Numbered from the stretch's first letter, positions 48,648-58,009 are shown. The stretch: 64,000 nt of DNA from Staphylococcus felis (GCF_003012915.1 NZ_CP027770.1:2232001-2296000); one strand, 5' to 3'. A program made the numbers and translations. The notes: a model not told the origin generated them from the letters alone.

Positions 48648-49370
48648 TTATAGTACACGTTTAAGAAAATTTTTCGTTCTATCCTGTTGAGGGTTATTAA
48701 AGATATCTTTTGGATCACCTTCTTCTACAACTATACCATCTGCCATAAATACAACATGATCACTTACATTCTTTGCAAAGTCCATCTCATGGGTGACAAC
48801 GATCATTGTCATTCCCTCAGATGCTAATTTTTTCATCACATTCAGTACCTCTCCAACAACTTCAGGATCTAATGCAGAAGTAGGCTCATCAAACAATAGG
48901 ACATCGGGATTCATAGCCAAAGCTCTTGCAATTGCAACCCTTTGTTTTTGTCCTCCAGATAATTGATTGGGATATGTTTCTGCTTTATCCTTTAAACCTA
49001 CTTTGTCTAATAATTCTATAGCCTGATGTTTAAGTAACTCTTTTTGACCTTTATTTAACAATTTCGGTGCTAGTATGATGTTGTCAATGACTCGCTTATG
49101 TGGAAATAAATTAAAATTTTGGAATACCATTCCCATATTTTGTCTTAACATATCAATTTTAATATGTTTCGAAGTGATATCTTGTCCTTCAAATATAATG
49201 CTACCACTTGTTGGTGTTTCAAGAAGATTAAGGCACCTGAGTAATGTACTCTTTCCACTCCCAGAAGGCCCTATTATAGCTACTACTTCCTCTTTTTGAA
49301 CTTCCATTTCAATGCCCCTTAAGACATCGTTATCACCATAAGATTTATATAAATTATCAATTTTAATCAC
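48648..49370 (-). CDS. glnQ: Polar amino acid ABC transporter ATPase GlnQ
   Basis: The 240-residue ATPase has Walker [10 protein letters not shown] (about 33-41), signature LSGGQKQR and Walker [14 protein letters not shown], the hallmark of the glutamine/polar amino acid importers. It overlaps the end of glnP by 8 bases. Confidence 0.95.
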   Translation of the reverse strand: MIKIDNLYKSYGDNDVLRGIEMEVQKEEVVAIIGPSGSGKSTLLRCLNLLETPTSGSIIFEGQDITSKHIKIDMLRQNMGMVFQNFNLFPHKRVIDNIILAPKLLNKGQKELLKHQAIELLDKVGLKDKAETYPNQLSGGQKQRVAIARALAMNPDVLLFDEPTSALDPEVVGEVLNVMKKLASEGMTMIVVTHEMDFAKNVSDHVVFMADGIVVEEGDPKDIFNNPQQDRTKNFLKRVL

Positions 49371-50817
49371 TGGCCTTCAATCTCCCTTCAAAGTAATTCA
49401 TGATACGCGATAAAGTAAAGGTCAATATAAAATATAATATTGCAGCAATGATTAACGGTGTAAAAGGATCAAATGAGGCACCTTGTACCACTTGCGCATT
49501 AAACATTATTTCACTCACACCAATTACAGATATAATGGACGATTCTTTAATCACTGTCACAAATTCATTCCCCAACGCCGGCAATATATTTTTTATTGCT
49601 TGAGGCATAATGACGTGGCGCATAGTTTGTCTATAATTTAAGCCTAAGCTTCGTGCTGCTTCGGTTTGTCCCTTATCTACAGCATTAATGCCCGCACGTA
49701 TAATTTCAGCAATATAAGCTGAACAGTTAATGACTAATGCAATCGCTCCACATATGAATGCTGATATATCCCAACCTAATACTGCTGTTGTACCAAAATA
49801 AACTAAAAAGACTTGTACAAGTAATGGCGTTCCTCTCAAAAATTCTATATAAATCGTTGAAAACCATTTTAAAATTCGAATCGAACCAATTTTCATTAAC
49901 GCAAAAAATGAACCAAAAATCGCTCCAAAAGCGACACCTATGATTGAAATCAATATTGTATTTTTTAAGCCAGTCACAAAAAATGAACCATACTTCGAAA
50001 TAAAGTTGCCATCATTTTGCATCGCATCAGCAGCGTTCTTTTCATATTGAGCTAATAAGTTTTGATTTTTAATTTCTTTGATAGATCCGTTAACTCTATC
50101 CATCAGTTCAGGTGACTCTTTAGGCAAGGCTATCGCTGTCTGTTTTTCAGAATCTGCAAATGAAGCATCTGAAAAAGTAAGGTCTTTATTTTGTTGTAAA
50201 TATGCTTTTCCAACCGCGCTGTCCATCACCATCGCATCAATTTTATTACTTTTTAACGATAGAATGACTTCAGGCAAACGTGTTAGTGATTGTACATCAG
50301 CTCCCTCAATTTCCGTTTGGGCTAATTCTTCTTGGGTTGTTTGTTTTTGTGCGCCGATTCGTTTATTTGCTAAATCTTCAAGAGACTGATACTTCTGTTT
50401 ATCCACTTTTCGAATGACTACTTTTTGTTCCACTGTCATATAGTTATCTGAAAAATCAACTTCCTTTTTTCTTTCTGCTGTTGGTGTCATGCCTGAGATA
50501 ATCATATCAATCTTTCCAGTCTTCAAAGCACCTAATAAACTATCGAATTGCATGTTCACAATTTTTAATTGCACATTATGATCTTTAGCAATTTTTTTCG
50601 CAATTTCAATATCTATTCCTGCATATTCCCTTTTTCCTTTTACCGTTCTTTCAAACTCCATCGGTGCATAATCTGCTGATAGCCCGACTCTAAGTTCACC
50701 CCTTTCTTTAATTTTCTCCCACTGATCTGTAGACGCATGAACCTGGTTGTCATACGTGAAAATAGAGCTTAACAATACACATATTACTATAAAACTTTGT
50801 GCAATCACTTTGACCAT
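49363..50817 (-). CDS. glnP: Fused substrate-binding protein and permease GlnP
   Basis: The 484-residue protein joins a signal peptide (about 1-28), a bacterial solute-binding domain (about 33-265; [28 protein letters not shown]) and a permease domain (about 280-480; the EAA loop [30 protein letters not shown]). This one-chain form is typical of Firmicute GlnP and probably imports glutamine or glutamate. The ATG at 50817 follows AAAGGGGG by 7 bases. Confidence 0.94.
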   Translation of the reverse strand: MVKVIAQSFIVICVLLSSIFTYDNQVHASTDQWEKIKERGELRVGLSADYAPMEFERTVKGKREYAGIDIEIAKKIAKDHNVQLKIVNMQFDSLLGALKTGKIDMIISGMTPTAERKKEVDFSDNYMTVEQKVVIRKVDKQKYQSLEDLANKRIGAQKQTTQEELAQTEIEGADVQSLTRLPEVILSLKSNKIDAMVMDSAVGKAYLQQNKDLTFSDASFADSEKQTAIALPKESPELMDRVNGSIKEIKNQNLLAQYEKNAADAMQNDGNFISKYGSFFVTGLKNTILISIIGVAFGAIFGSFFALMKIGSIRILKWFSTIYIEFLRGTPLLVQVFLVYFGTTAVLGWDISAFICGAIALVINCSAYIAEIIRAGINAVDKGQTEAARSLGLNYRQTMRHVIMPQAIKNILPALGNEFVTVIKESSIISVIGVSEIMFNAQVVQGASFDPFTPLIIAAILYFILTFTLSRIMNYFEGRLKASD

Positions 50818-50883
50818 GCAATATCCCCCTTTCGATTTTACATTATTATACATTTTATTGCAATATTATGCAATACTGAATAA

Positions 50884-50962
50884 AAAAAGATTGAGATATG
50901 ACAGCATGTCTTGTAAGAAAAAGCCTAAAAATGCCTTTTCAACATATGCTCATCTCAATCTT
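50884..50962. terminator. Terminator after the PfoR-like gene
   Basis: AAGATTGAGAT pairs with ATCTCAATCTT across a long loop, with a T-run on the minus-strand side. Confidence 0.7.
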
Positions 50963-50970
50963 AAATACCC

Positions 50971-52047
50971 TTAGCTTTGTTCAATTTCAAAACGGTATAT
51001 TTGATCTGTATAATTTGGGATAATGCGTTTTGTAAATGTATGGACAAAAAAACCTACTGTAAATGGAATAATAAAATATGCAAGTAGGAGTAGAAGAATA
51101 TTGATAAAAGGATCCCCATCCATTCTATTAAATGCATTAATAGGTCCAACAAAACCTGTATAACCAAAACCAGCCGACATCGGTGTACCTTGAATATTTA
51201 CAAAATAAGCTACAAACCCTGCTACAATTCCATTTATCATAAGAGGAACTGCAATAATAGGGTGTTTTAAATATACAGGTATCATCATTTTAGCTGCCCC
51301 AATTAACAAAACAACATTGACACCTACTTGATTAACACGCATTGAACCAAATAAAAAGGTAACACACGCTGCAACAATTCCCATATTGGCCGCACCACTT
51401 CCTAAGCCAGTTAATGAAATCGCTGTAGCAATCGCAACTAAAGAAATAGGGGTAACCATTAACAACGCAAAAACGACTGCAATCAGTATACTCATTAATA
51501 ATGGATTAAGTTCTGTAAACGTGTGTATAATATGCCCTAGTGTTTGCGTAATGCGACTGACATAGGGTAATGTCATTAGACCGATTCCTCCACCTATGAT
51601 TGGTATGATAACAGGCAATACAATCATCTCTAAAGAACCAAATTTACCTTTAAGCAATAAATATAATCCACAAGAAAGGCTAACAGTCAACATCACATTG
51701 ATAATGTCACCAATACCTTGCAATATAATGATATTATCTTGAAACTTAACAGCTCCTGAACCTAACATAGTTGCCGTTCCGACAAACATGATGCCAGGGC
51801 CAGATATTTTTAAATGATATGCTGCTAATGCGCCAATGATAAATGCCATAAACGATTGTATGGTGATGACAAGTTGAAAGATCAGTTCTAAAAATTCATT
51901 ACCATTTTTAAAAAATTTAAGTAATTCTCCTAACAGCGCATTTGGTAATAATGCGATAACAACTCCGGCACCCACTGCATTTAAAATCACACTCAAAAAG
52001 GACGCTTTTTTTTGTTCGTTTTTCACCAAGTTCGTCTTCCTCCTCAA
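50971..52047 (-). CDS. PfoR-like PTS EIIC-type membrane protein
   Basis: The 358-residue membrane protein has about ten helices and the glycine-rich loops of the EIIC-like PfoR family (COG3641), e.g. TLPYVSRITQTLGHI, GLGSGAANMGI and GTPMSAGFGYTGFVGP. No IIA or IIB domain is nearby, so sugar phosphotransfer is not shown. PfoR was named as a regulator of perfringolysin, but transport is the likelier role. Confidence 0.8.
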   Translation of the reverse strand: MRRKTNLVKNEQKKASFLSVILNAVGAGVVIALLPNALLGELLKFFKNGNEFLELIFQLVITIQSFMAFIIGALAAYHLKISGPGIMFVGTATMLGSGAVKFQDNIIILQGIGDIINVMLTVSLSCGLYLLLKGKFGSLEMIVLPVIIPIIGGGIGLMTLPYVSRITQTLGHIIHTFTELNPLLMSILIAVVFALLMVTPISLVAIATAISLTGLGSGAANMGIVAACVTFLFGSMRVNQVGVNVVLLIGAAKMMIPVYLKHPIIAVPLMINGIVAGFVAYFVNIQGTPMSAGFGYTGFVGPINAFNRMDGDPFINILLLLLAYFIIPFTVGFFVHTFTKRIIPNYTDQIYRFEIEQS

Positions 52048-52175
52048 TATATTATACTAATAATAATATAGATATAATCCAGAAACAATAACATATTAAA
52101 CTATATTGTCTAAATAGGAAAAGACAATGAATAATCTTGTCAGATATTAAAATATTTATTTGTACGTATAATACG

Positions 52176-52598
52176 CTAATATGCATCATTTATAGATAAA
52201 AGTTGATTGATAAAATGATCAAACTTATCTTTTGTCACATTAAGTTTAATAGCGAGCCCCGACTCTGTAGCTACATTCGCATACCTTAGACCAGAATCAA
52301 TGTTAACATATACCACCAAATCCTCATCACCAAAATGAAGAACAGTCAAATGAAAGTCAGGCTCAATAAAATAGTATTCTGATATTGGAGTGTCATATTT
52401 AACCCCCTTCAAATTGTCAAAATCACTATCAAATAAGGCTATTTTTAACTTATATTTTATATTTTCAACTGTAATGAAAACATCAAAATAATAGATTCGC
52501 TCACCCTCTTCAACTAATGAATTCCTGAGCACAACAGATAAAGACGACTGACTATACGCATACGCATTATCCTTTAATGTTATATATTTACACTTCAT
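52176..52598 (-). CDS. Hypothetical protein (140 aa)
   Basis: The protein starts MKCKYITLKDNAYAY at ATG 52598, set by GAAGGA 8 bases upstream; the longer frame to 52640 has no ribosome site. It is soluble, mostly beta-like, and ends near FDHFINQLLSINDAY. I do not recognise it. Its low-GC composition and place at the edge of an accessory block suggest acquired DNA. Confidence 0.6.
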   Translation of the reverse strand: MKCKYITLKDNAYAYSQSSLSVVLRNSLVEEGERIYYFDVFITVENIKYKLKIALFDSDFDNLKGVKYDTPISEYYFIEPDFHLTVLHFGDEDLVVYVNIDSGLRYANVATESGLAIKLNVTKDKFDHFINQLLSINDAY

Positions 52599-52770
52599 AT
52601 TATCATTCCTTCGATTATATTTAATGACCTTTCCTAACAAAAGATACAGTTTTACTAAATGATTTGATTAAAGCTCTATATTATTTAGGATTAAAAAGTA
52701 AATCATTGATCCTAAATAGGATAAATCTATTACTTTATGCACGTAACTTTTTACAGCTAATTTCAAAAAA

Positions 52771-52802
52771 GAGGTTAAGCAACTTTACGCTGCTCAACCT
52801 CT
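52771..52802 (-). terminator. Terminator after the toxin-like ORF
   Basis: GAGGTTAAGCA pairs with TGCTCAACCTC with one mismatch; TTTTTT follows on the minus strand. Confidence 0.75.
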
Positions 52803-52808
52803 GTATGT

Positions 52809-52904
52809 TTACTCACCAGTCCGATTTGCAAAGAGCCTGAATATATCACCGACCGTTAAAAATATAGAGCCAATAAAAGGTGCACTTAGAGTTACTAAGC
52901 ACAT
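52809..52904 (-). CDS. Short hydrophobic peptide, possible Fst-like type I toxin
   Basis: A 31-codon frame, MCLVTLSAPFIGSIFLTVG and onward to LFANRTGE, has one membrane helix with the AP..G pattern and charged end seen in Fst/PepA-type toxins. A terminator hairpin lies 6 bases after the stop, as in those loci. AAAAGG is directly before the ATG, so the ribosome site is poor. An antisense RNA is not shown. It could also be unselected sequence after the phospholipase-like gene. Confidence 0.3.
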   Translation of the reverse strand: MCLVTLSAPFIGSIFLTVGDIFRLFANRTGE

Positions 52905-52914
52905 CCTTTTAAAA

Positions 52915-53498
52915 CTATTTACATCTTGCATAAGCAGTAGCAAACAGAATAGCAGCATTTCTCGCTTTGTTACGATATTTTTTGCTATATTTCTTATTTT
53001 GGGCAATTTTTACTGCTTTTGCAATGAACGGTGTATCACAATTACATTTTCCCCAACCATGTTTTGCATAACATTCATCATGAGCTTTACAAGCTGCATC
53101 TAACCTATCTATCGGTTTTCCACCATTATTACCTTTCCCACAGTAGTTACCATGATACATCGGTAACTTAGCTCTCAAAAGACTATGACTAGGTTTTTCT
53201 CCTAATTCATTTTTACCGTATACTCTCTTATAGCTTCTTTATCTTCTTCGCTTAAATTATCGTTTTGCATTTTTTCTTCATTTGCCTTAAACCCAAAACT
53301 GTCAGACATCATATATGATTCGTAAAACCTACCTGTTTCTGCATACTTTTCAATAATTTCGTCAGTTGAGCTATTTTCATTTACTTCAATGGTTTTGTCG
53401 GAGTTTGCAGTTACCTCTTCAGCTTGAGCAATAAAGGGAGACACTGACATGTTTAACAACATTAATAAAGCTATTAATTTAAAAAAAGATTTTTTCAT
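52915..53498 (-). pseudogene. Exported phospholipase A2-like protein, frameshifted
   Basis: The first frame (53202-53498) has a signal peptide (cleavage near AQA/EE at 26-28) and an acidic pro-region, then stops. The second (52915-53178, open upstream to about 53220) holds a phospholipase A2-like core: YCGKGNNGG, then LDAACKAHDECY with the His-Asp pair, and further cysteines (CNCD, YARCK). No ribosome site fits the TTG at 53178. One frameshift near 53200-53230 would join both halves into one secreted enzyme of about 190 residues. I read it as a broken gene; a sequencing slip in an A-run (GTAAAAATG) is possible. Confidence 0.65.
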
Positions 53499-53515
53499 AA
53501 AAAAACTCCTATCCT

Positions 53516-53782
53516 TTACTTTGGCGGTATTCCAAAAAACAAGAAGAAAAACAAAATTGGTAGAACTATTAATAAACTAACTAATGACAGGGACAAACTA
53601 ATCAGCCAAGTCTTTAAATTTCTTTTATTAATCAAGCATAAAATGGCTGATGCAATTAATAGTATTGAAGAAGTTTTGATATATAAACCCATAACATCTC
53701 CGCCCTCATAATTAAAATTTGGAACTGGCACAAATAATAGTATTAACAACAGTACATTATTCAATACATGTAAGCCATACAT
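53516..53782 (-). CDS. Small three-helix membrane protein beside the phospholipase-like gene
   Basis: Starting at ATG 53782 (GAGG 7 bases upstream; a TTG start at 53794 is also possible) the product has about 88 residues with three hydrophobic segments and ends FFFLFFGIPPK. It precedes the phospholipase-like gene by 18 bases on the same strand, so it may be its partner. The family is not recognised. Upstream, 53816-54214 holds only an inverted repeat (AGTTATAACTT/AAGTTTATAACT) at 53937-53973. Confidence 0.5.
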   Translation of the reverse strand: MYGLHVLNNVLLLILLFVPVPNFNYEGGDVMGLYIKTSSILLIASAILCLINKRNLKTWLISLSLSLVSLLIVLPILFFFLFFGIPPK

Positions 53783-54214
53783 TATTTTCCTCAAAAAATC
53801 ACCACCTAATATCAATATAAATTTTGTTCTACATTATTTATGTCATATTAAGATTGTAAATTTTTTTAATGTTATTTTACAAATCTAAATAAATCATATC
53901 AAAGGTTAATACAGACTTCACTTTAATTCTTAAAAAGTTATAACTTTTCATTATGTGAGAAAAGTTTATAACTAATATCCTTGTGTAACAGACATTGAAT
54001 TCACTTTATCATTTACTATAAGAGCCAAATAACATTGCATTAATCGAACTTAAGTTCTACGATATATAATGTATAACTAATTATTGTAAGATACCATGCC
54101 ACTTGCTTAACCCAAGAATACCCAAAGGACGTGGCTTTGTGAAATGACAACCATTTAAAACAATCCAAGAACAAAACGAAATGATAAAACAATAGGGCTA
54201 CATGTACATAAAAA

Positions 54215-54433
54215 CGTAAAGGCATTACTATACAAGGTCAATTAACATATACTCCCAGTTTTTGTATGTGTTGTGGAATTCAAAATGATACCCATTTAAT
54301 TATTAAACATGGCCTTCGTAAAACGAAAGTTTATATGGGATTAATTTTTGAAAGGCCTGCATATTTAAATTTGAAGAAACAGCGGTTTTACTGTAAAGCT
54401 TGTAATCAAACTTTTACAGCTGAAACATCCTAA
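54215..54433 (+). pseudogene. ISL3-family transposase, N-terminal zinc-ribbon remnant
   Basis: The plus strand encodes CMCCGIQNDTHLIIKHGLRK and, after an aromatic stretch, PAYLNLKKQRFYCKACNQTF, then a stop after ETS. Paired CxxC motifs and LKKQR are the N-terminal zinc ribbon of ISL3 transposases. The catalytic part is missing. Confidence 0.75.
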
Positions 54434-54455
54434 ACGATTTCTAAGGTGATTTGTA

Positions 54456-54535
54456 AGTGAATATAAAAAACGCATTAAACAACAAAATAGCGTTGCTTAA
54501 TGCGTTATCGTCTCACCAACCACGTTGACAAAGAA
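54456..54535 (+). repeat. ISL3-type 3'-end remnant, copy 2
   Basis: AACGCATTAA/TTAATGCGTT hairpin followed by CTCACCAACCACGTTGACAA, matching 10575-10672. Directly after the N-terminal remnant, it shows an internal deletion of the element. Confidence 0.55.
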
Positions 54536-55295
54536 TCAGGATCACCCGTAAAACGGGTGGTTTGCTCTTGGGCTATAAGCCCGCTTTACCGGCTAGCGTC
54601 TAAAGGCGCTGGCTTTTTCATTTCATGCTCAAGCCAAAATGCCATTGTCTCTTTAGCTAGCCTCTAAAGAGGCTTTTGACTAACTTCAATAACCCTTAAA
54701 AGGGTCTTCATATTCTCTTACGCTCAACTTATCAATCGCTTTATCGTGTTTTTCTTGGTTCTGTATATATTTTTTTATTGTGGCTTCATTTAATCCAACT
54801 GTACTTACATAATATCCTTCTGCCCAAAAGTGACGATTTCCAAATTTATATTTCAAATTTGCATGTCTATCAAATATCATCAAAGCGCTTTTACCTTTTA
54901 AATACCTCATAAAGCTTGAAACGCTTATTTTGGGTGGGATGCTCACTAATAGATGTACATGATCTGGCATCATATGTCCTTCTATAATCTCCACACCTTT
55001 GTATTTGCACAATAACTTTATAATTTCAATAATTGATGGGCTGTGTTGATTGTATATGATTTTTCTTCTATACTTTGGAGTAAATACAATATGGTATTTA
55101 CAAATCCATTTTGTATGTGCTAAACTCTTGGCTTTATTAGCCATAACAAATCCCTACTTTCGTTATTAATTTGGCTTGAACACCTTAATTATAACGCTAA
55201 GCAGGGATTTTTTTAGTATAACTTTTGTTGCCCACCCGCATAGCAGGTGGTTTATTGTTTCGCACGTTTTACGTGCTCAACTGACTGAAGTCATT
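54536..55295 (-). mobile_element. IS200/IS605-family element with tnpA only
   Basis: The tnpA gene lies between subterminal hairpins: CACCCGTAAAACGGGTG near 54543-54560 and CCACCCGCATAGCAGGTGG near 55233-55252. Further small hairpins (GCACGTTTTACGTGC) are close by. Such imperfect end hairpins are where TnpA binds and cuts single strands. There is no tnpB. Ends are approximate. Confidence 0.7.
54686..55144 (-). CDS. tnpA: IS200/IS605 transposase TnpA (Y1 HUH)
   Basis: The 152-residue single-strand transposase has the HUH motif PDHVHLLVSIP (H62, H64) and the nucleophile Tyr, probably Y126 in IKKYIQNQ. Length and frame are intact, so the element may be active. It acts as a dimer on single-stranded ends, often during replication. 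Confidence 0.93.
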   Translation of the reverse strand: MANKAKSLAHTKWICKYHIVFTPKYRRKIIYNQHSPSIIEIIKLLCKYKGVEIIEGHMMPDHVHLLVSIPPKISVSSFMRYLKGKSALMIFDRHANLKYKFGNRHFWAEGYYVSTVGLNEATIKKYIQNQEKHDKAIDKLSVREYEDPFKGY

Positions 55296-55307
55296 AATTA
55301 AAATAAA

Positions 55308-55338
55308 AGCCCCTAAACACAACGTTTAGAGGCTTTAT
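55308..55338 (-). terminator. Terminator of tRNA-Leu
   Basis: AGCCTCTAAAC pairs with GTTTAGGGGCT on the minus strand, followed by TTTTATTTTA, directly after the tRNA 3' end. Confidence 0.85.
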
Positions 55339-55342
55339 TTGA

Positions 55343-55426
55343 TACCGGTGGTCGGGGTCGAACCGACACGTCTGTAAAGACACGGGATTTTGAGTCCCGC
55401 GCGTCTGCCAATTCCGCCACACCGGC
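55343..55426 (-). tRNA. tRNA-Leu (CAA)
   Basis: The 84-nt class II tRNA has acceptor GCCGGTG/CACCGGT, anticodon CAA in ACTCAAAATC, a long variable arm and GGTTCGACC. CCA is not encoded. It stands alone, with its own promoter and terminator, at the edge of the prophage. Confidence 0.95.
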
Positions 55427-55517
55427 TTAATGACGGTATTTATACCGATTTATTACGCCAAAGATTCGTATACACTTCACGGGATTACGAAAATGTACGA
55501 CAAAAGCGCATGTATGT

Positions 55518-55546
55518 ATTATATTACGGGTATTAAAATACGTCAA
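55518..55546 (-). promoter_or_regulatory. Promoter of tRNA-Leu
   Basis: On the minus strand TTGACG (55541-55546), exactly 17 bp, TATAAT (55518-55523); the tRNA begins about 85 bases on. Upstream at 55553-55657 is only a weak 34-codon frame (GTG start, IVESQAKEIQAKYEQYAFYR end) that overlaps a hairpin and has no ribosome site. Confidence 0.75.
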
Positions 55547-55646
55547 TAGTTTTCATCTATAAAATGCGTATTGTTCGTATTTAGCTTGAATTTCTTTTGC
55601 TTGTGATTCGACAATTTCGCACGGGATTTTTAATCTGATGAACACG

Positions 55647-55692
55647 CAATAAGACACCGAGAAATACTTTTCCCCGATGCCTTATTTTAGCG
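55647..55692 (-). terminator. Terminator-like hairpin after the endolysin gene
   Basis: AATAAGACACCGAG and CCCCGATGCCTTATT form a stem with several G-U pairs. It lies about 65 bases after the endolysin stop and would end the prophage late transcript. Confidence 0.55.
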
Positions 55693-55756
55693 ATTGGTGT
55701 TCGCTATGATTTATTCGAATTGTACACGGATGTACACTGTTGAAAATCGCATAGTT

Positions 55757-57265
55757 TTACGACTTTCTACCATTATATATAGACGCTTTTAGGTTATTTA
55801 ATTTTCCCCAAAGCGGACCCACTTCGTTCGTGTAAGGATTCCACGTTCTAATCGGAAGATATACTCTATCTCCTTCGTAGCTATCATACGCTACCCAAAC
55901 GTATCCCGATTGTTTTATCACTTCGTCATACTCTATCGTAGCCCCCGCCGGAAGTTTACCGGCTTGATTTCCCGGAGTTAAAAACGGACCGACGTACCAC
56001 GCTTGGATTGGTTCATTTCCGTTTATAAACGTTGCTTTTTCGTTCTTCCACCAAGATCCGTATTTATTACGTTTCCAGTTAGTTTGCGGTTTTTCCGCTT
56101 CACGCTTATGTTTTTCTACTTTTTTCTCAACATGTTCCGGCTTAACTGTTTTCACAATCTTATCGTCGATCTTTGGAATCTCGCCACCATCGTAGTAGTG
56201 TTTGATTCGTTTGATGAAATAATCGACTAATTTATTACGATTAGCAGCTGTGTTTGGAGCTCCTACTCCAACGTGAATGTCCCAAGAACGATGAGGACAT
56301 GACGTAGCAAAGTATTGACGATGCAATCTTACCGTATTTCTATTTACTGGTAACTTATACGACTTCATAACTGCTGCAGCTGTCTTTAAAGTCGCCTCTT
56401 CATTTTCGATAAACTTCTCATCACTTATGTGCCCCGGATAGCTCTCACACACTTCAAATCCGATTAAGTTGCTATTCGCCCAAAAATTAGCACAGTGCCA
56501 CTCAATATAATTTGTCGGATGATACCATAATACTTCATTTCGGTTTACATACACACTTGCAAAGCCGTTAACGTGAGTTCCGTTTTGTTCGCGCGAGTAT
56601 AGCCAAGGCAAATACTGTGACGGCGTTTTACTTCCGTAGTCATTGTGTATAACAACCCCCGAAATAGATTGCTTTGGTAACGTTATCTTATTACCGTTAA
56701 TGTGGTTAGAGTAAATATGCTTCAAATCGTCACTACCTCCGTTTTCAGATTTATCGACATCTTGGCCGAGCTTTGTGATGTCATATTTTTCGATTGGTAT
56801 ACCAGAACAAATCTCTTTTTTCTCATTTAATAAGTCCGTTCCCTTAGGACGCAGTTGTAAGTGAAGATGTACTGCCATTGGATTGTCGTAATAGTTTGAC
56901 GACCCTTGTAGACCGACAACATCTCCTTGTTTTACCTTGTCCCCTTTAATAAAACGAAGAGAGTGTCGTTGTAAATGCCCATATATCCAATCATTTCCGT
57001 TTGCGTCTCTAATCTCGATAGTTCCTCCGAAATTACCGTGAGTTTCGGAGGTTATGACAGTGCCGCTAGTAACTGCCGGTACATCATTTGTATCGTTACT
57101 GTATAAATCGAAAGCCCGATGGTAACCTCCGCAGAATGCATCATAGTTAATGCCTTTTTCTGTGTAGTTCCGATAACCATAATTATTCGGATAATTATCG
57201 TAAGTTCTAGGATCGGAGGATATTTTCCAACCTTTAGACGTTAAATAATCTATCGCTGTTTTCAT
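55757..57265 (-). CDS. Phage endolysin: M23 peptidase – amidase_2 – SH3b
   Basis: The 502-residue lysin should cut staphylococcal peptidoglycan twice. An N-terminal M23 endopeptidase (about 40-145) shows H49xxxD53 in GYHRAFD and H133xH135 in VHLHLQL. A central amidase-2 domain (about 195-350) has zinc ligands H206 (VVIHNDYG) and the CPHRSW region. A lysine-rich linker leads to a C-terminal SH3b wall-binding domain (about 405-495). This plan is that of the phage 2638A lysin. No signal peptide is present, so it needs the holin. The tail of a different lysin is at 12875-13205. Confidence 0.95.
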   Translation of the reverse strand: MKTAIDYLTSKGWKISSDPRTYDNYPNNYGYRNYTEKGINYDAFCGGYHRAFDLYSNDTNDVPAVTSGTVITSETHGNFGGTIEIRDANGNDWIYGHLQRHSLRFIKGDKVKQGDVVGLQGSSNYYDNPMAVHLHLQLRPKGTDLLNEKKEICSGIPIEKYDITKLGQDVDKSENGGSDDLKHIYSNHINGNKITLPKQSISGVVIHNDYGSKTPSQYLPWLYSREQNGTHVNGFASVYVNRNEVLWYHPTNYIEWHCANFWANSNLIGFEVCESYPGHISDEKFIENEEATLKTAAAVMKSYKLPVNRNTVRLHRQYFATSCPHRSWDIHVGVGAPNTAANRNKLVDYFIKRIKHYYDGGEIPKIDDKIVKTVKPEHVEKKVEKHKREAEKPQTNWKRNKYGSWWKNEKATFINGNEPIQAWYVGPFLTPGNQAGKLPAGATIEYDEVIKQSGYVWVAYDSYEGDRVYLPIRTWNPYTNEVGPLWGKLNNLKASIYNGRKS

Positions 57266-57277
57266 GCAGGCCTCCCC

Positions 57278-57571
57278 CTATCCACGTACTGCACGCTCTT
57301 TTTCAATTTCAACCGTATCTTCCCCGTTCTTAATCTGACGCTTCATTTCACGTCCTACTTTTGTTCCTATGCGTGCTTCTTCCGTGTGATTGTTATTTTT
57401 GTAGTACGCTAAAAAACCAACTACAATAGTTACTGCCGATGAAACTAAATTTTCAACTTGTCCTTCTTCAATAGGTAATGGGCTAAGTCCTTTCGCTGCT
57501 AAAACTTGGTTTACTAAAGCTAAAATTAACAACGATAATCTAATCCATGTTCCTGTGTCTTTCGGTAACAT
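57278..57571 (-). CDS. Phage holin (SPP1-type)
   Basis: The 97-residue protein has two hydrophobic helices (about 10-25 and 42-60) and a charged C-terminal tail. The sequence LLILALVNQVLAAKGLSPLP and the pattern PIEEGQVENLVSSA are typical of SPP1-family holins. It lies 12 bases before the endolysin and lets it reach the wall. Confidence 0.9.
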   Translation of the reverse strand: MLPKDTGTWIRLSLLILALVNQVLAAKGLSPLPIEEGQVENLVSSAVTIVVGFLAYYKNNNHTEEARIGTKVGREMKRQIKNGEDTVEIEKERAVRG

Positions 57572-57598
57572 TAAATCTACCTCCGTTTAAATTTCGTT

Positions 57599-58009
57599 TT
57601 ATTTGGCGTCGTATTTATTTAAAATCTTTTGCCGTTTACGTTCTTCGCTTTCATCTATCATTTGAAAAATATCGTGCAATATAAACGCTAGTACACCAAC
57701 CATAAAAACTGTGAGCAAGTTCGGATAATTTACGATAGCGCTAGTTGTTAATATCGCTAAGTACGCAAAACTAAGGATTAAGATTACGATACTGACGTTT
57801 GTCAATCGAACATAGAACGAAGCAAACACCGCCGTGCCTAAGGCGAAAGATACCCACATTAAATTACGTTGGCTTTTAAATACGTTTATACTACCTTCCT
57901 GTATCGCTCCATTTGGTATCGAGAATAATTTGGGGTCTACTAGCAACGTTAGCCCAATTCCGAATAATATAAATAGCAATATTATTTCCGATTTCTTTGG
58001 TCGTCTCAA
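57599..58009 (-). CDS. Prophage membrane protein in the lysis module
   Basis: The 136-residue protein has four hydrophobic segments (about 8-25, 48-66, 70-88, 95-113) and a charged end (ESEERKRQKILNKYDAK). It lies between the XhlA-like gene and the holin, so it may be a second holin, antiholin or lysis helper. No named family is evident. Confidence 0.65.
   Translation of the reverse strand: MRRPKKSEIILLFILFGIGLTLLVDPKLFSIPNGAIQEGSINVFKSQRNLMWVSFALGTAVFASFYVRLTNVSIVILILSFAYLAILTTSAIVNYPNLLTVFMVGVLAFILHDIFQMIDESEERKRQKILNKYDAK

Noticed and set aside
52905..53006. N-terminal part of a 65-codon ORF overlapping the phospholipase-like gene
   Set aside because: It is out of frame within the PLA2-like core; only its last 31 codons, after that gene, were kept as a low-confidence candidate.
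53202..53222. Programmed frameshift joining the two phospholipase-like halves
   Set aside because: GTAAAAATG offers an A-run, but I see no classical slippery heptamer with a following stem, so a mutation is simpler.
54040..54225. 61-codon minus-strand hydrophobic ORF
   Set aside because: No ribosome site, and it overlaps the plus-strand ISL3 remnant whose protein motifs are clear.
55553..55657. 34-codon minus-strand frame after the endolysin
   Set aside because: No ribosome site and its start lies inside a terminator-like hairpin.
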